This document shows positions 63,657 through 64,000 of a stretch of 64,000 bases of DNA, piece by piece. Numbering within the stretch: the stretch's first letter is position 1; each line of letters opens with the position of its first letter. This DNA comes from Opitutaceae bacterium (GTDB taxonomy: Bacteria > Verrucomicrobiota > Verrucomicrobiia > Opitutales > Opitutaceae). The position numbers were made by a program, and so were the translations under genes. The notes beneath the pieces are model-generated. The model did no database searches. It saw nothing but the letters and a program-made list of their open reading frames with translations, and was not told the origin of the DNA. Location of the stretch: contig JAIXWF010000012.1 in assembly GCA_027482185.1 (NCBI GenBank), positions 62,001-126,000 of the forward strand, given 5' to 3'.

Positions 63657-64000
63657 ATGAAAACGAAATCCGTCCTCCTCGCCGCGCTGTCCCTCGGGGC
63701 CGTCGCGTTTGCCCAGGCCCAATCCGCAGCCCCGTCCGTGAAGGCCACGCCGTCCGCGCAGGCCGCCGCCGAGACGCCCCAGAAACTCGACAAGTTCATG
63801 GTCACGGGCTCCATGGCCGAGCCGAAGGCCGCCCCGGAGAAACTCGAGAAATTCATGGTCACCGGCTCGATGGCCGAACCGCAGGGCAAGGCCGAGGAAC
63901 TCCCGAAGTTCATGGTCACCGGCTCCCTCGCGGAACCCGCCGGCGAAGCGACCAAGCTGGAGAAATTCATGGTCACCGGCTCGATGGCCGCGCCGCGCCA
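63657..64000 (+). CDS. secreted protein with 19-residue TonB-box-like tandem repeats (partial)
   Basis: Incomplete at the window end, 114 residues visible. Signal peptide MKTKSVLLAALSLGAVAFAQAQ, an Ala/Ser/Pro spacer, then at least four copies of the same motif, KFMVTGSMAEP with variants (KFMVTGSLAEP, KFMVTGSMAAP), at exactly 19-residue spacing beginning near residue 46. KLEKFMVTGS resembles the N-terminal TonB-box-like segment of verrucomicrobial TonB-dependent receptors (LxxFxVTGS), but here it is tandemly repeated and no barrel is seen in the visible part. Start ATG 63657 after an AACC-type tandem spacer. Confidence 0.8.
   Translation, partial: MKTKSVLLAALSLGAVAFAQAQSAAPSVKATPSAQAAAETPQKLDKFMVTGSMAEPKAAPEKLEKFMVTGSMAEPQGKAEELPKFMVTGSLAEPAGEATKLEKFMVTGSMAAPR
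63795..64000. repeat. 57-base tandem repeats encoding the KFMVTGS peptide
   Basis: The TTC of KF begins at 63795 and recurs every 57 bases (63852, 63909, 63966). Four copies in the window; the array continues beyond the edge. Confidence 0.9.

Overview
The window is a high-GC, densely coded bacterial chromosome segment. It is most consistent with Verrucomicrobiota, family Opitutaceae or a close relative. That placement is inferred from DUF5069, the GldF/GldG/DUF4340 module, the CHASE2 cyclase/FecR neighbourhood, a TonB-box-like KFMVTGS protein, a eukaryote-like GSII and the character of the intergenic repeats; no rRNA or tRNA was seen to confirm it. Most starts lack a Shine-Dalgarno sequence and follow a pyrimidine-rich stretch, and several starts are GTG or TTG.

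Layout. 1-6657 (minus): partial CHASE2 adenylate cyclase, FecR protein, O-antigen ligase-like protein, then glnII with a strong terminator and a sigma-54-like promoter. 6888-8554 (plus): minimal protein kinase, PP2C phosphatase, gamma-glutamylcyclotransferase-like protein. 8899-12248 (minus): dnaX with an A10 slippery run, SRP RNA, and an ECF sigma / membrane protein / Spy-like triad. 12579-25149: leuA, SMP-30 lactonase-like protein, rlmN, a polytopic membrane protein, a Gld-type ABC module with DUF4340, and metF. 25385-38296: secreted TPR protein and a complete [NiFe]-hydrogenase locus (hypE; hypABFCD on the minus strand; small subunit, large subunit, cytochrome b, protease and a nickel-transporter-like protein on the plus strand). 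38468-44927: SUI1-like protein with a small partner, then sucA-sucB-lpdA. 45136-48042: DUF5069, metallophosphoesterase, cyclic-nucleotide-binding protein, EamA transporter. 48237-55007: five-gene ATP-grasp / alpha-E / transglutaminase / DUF2126 cluster. 55186-64000: giant TIR-TPR-TolB-like protein, HAD phosphatase, rpiB, hydrolase, aldo/keto reductase, UPF0173 hydrolase, a small secreted protein and the start of a protein made of 19-residue TonB-box-like repeats.

How the genes work together. The hydrogenase locus makes, matures and anchors a group 1 uptake enzyme whose small subunit has the two extra cysteines of oxygen-tolerant enzymes. sucA-sucB-lpdA encode the three parts of 2-oxoglutarate dehydrogenase. 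The sigma-54 element before glnII links it to nitrogen control. The kinase/phosphatase pair, the sigma triad and the cyclase/FecR group look like signalling modules.

The most unusual feature is a set of short-period repeats filling many intergenic gaps. One class has period 7 with a shared ACYC-like core (TCAACTC, CGAACTC, CAAACCC, GCTACTC); another has period 9 (CACGGAGGT, CACGGATNN, GCCGCAAAG). They often occur as inverted arms flanking an intergenic gap, can supply the stop codon of the upstream gene, end a few bases before the next start, and also occur in frame inside sucB, the DUF2126 gene and possibly the TIR gene. I know of no established function for them; they are the best candidate here for an undescribed system.
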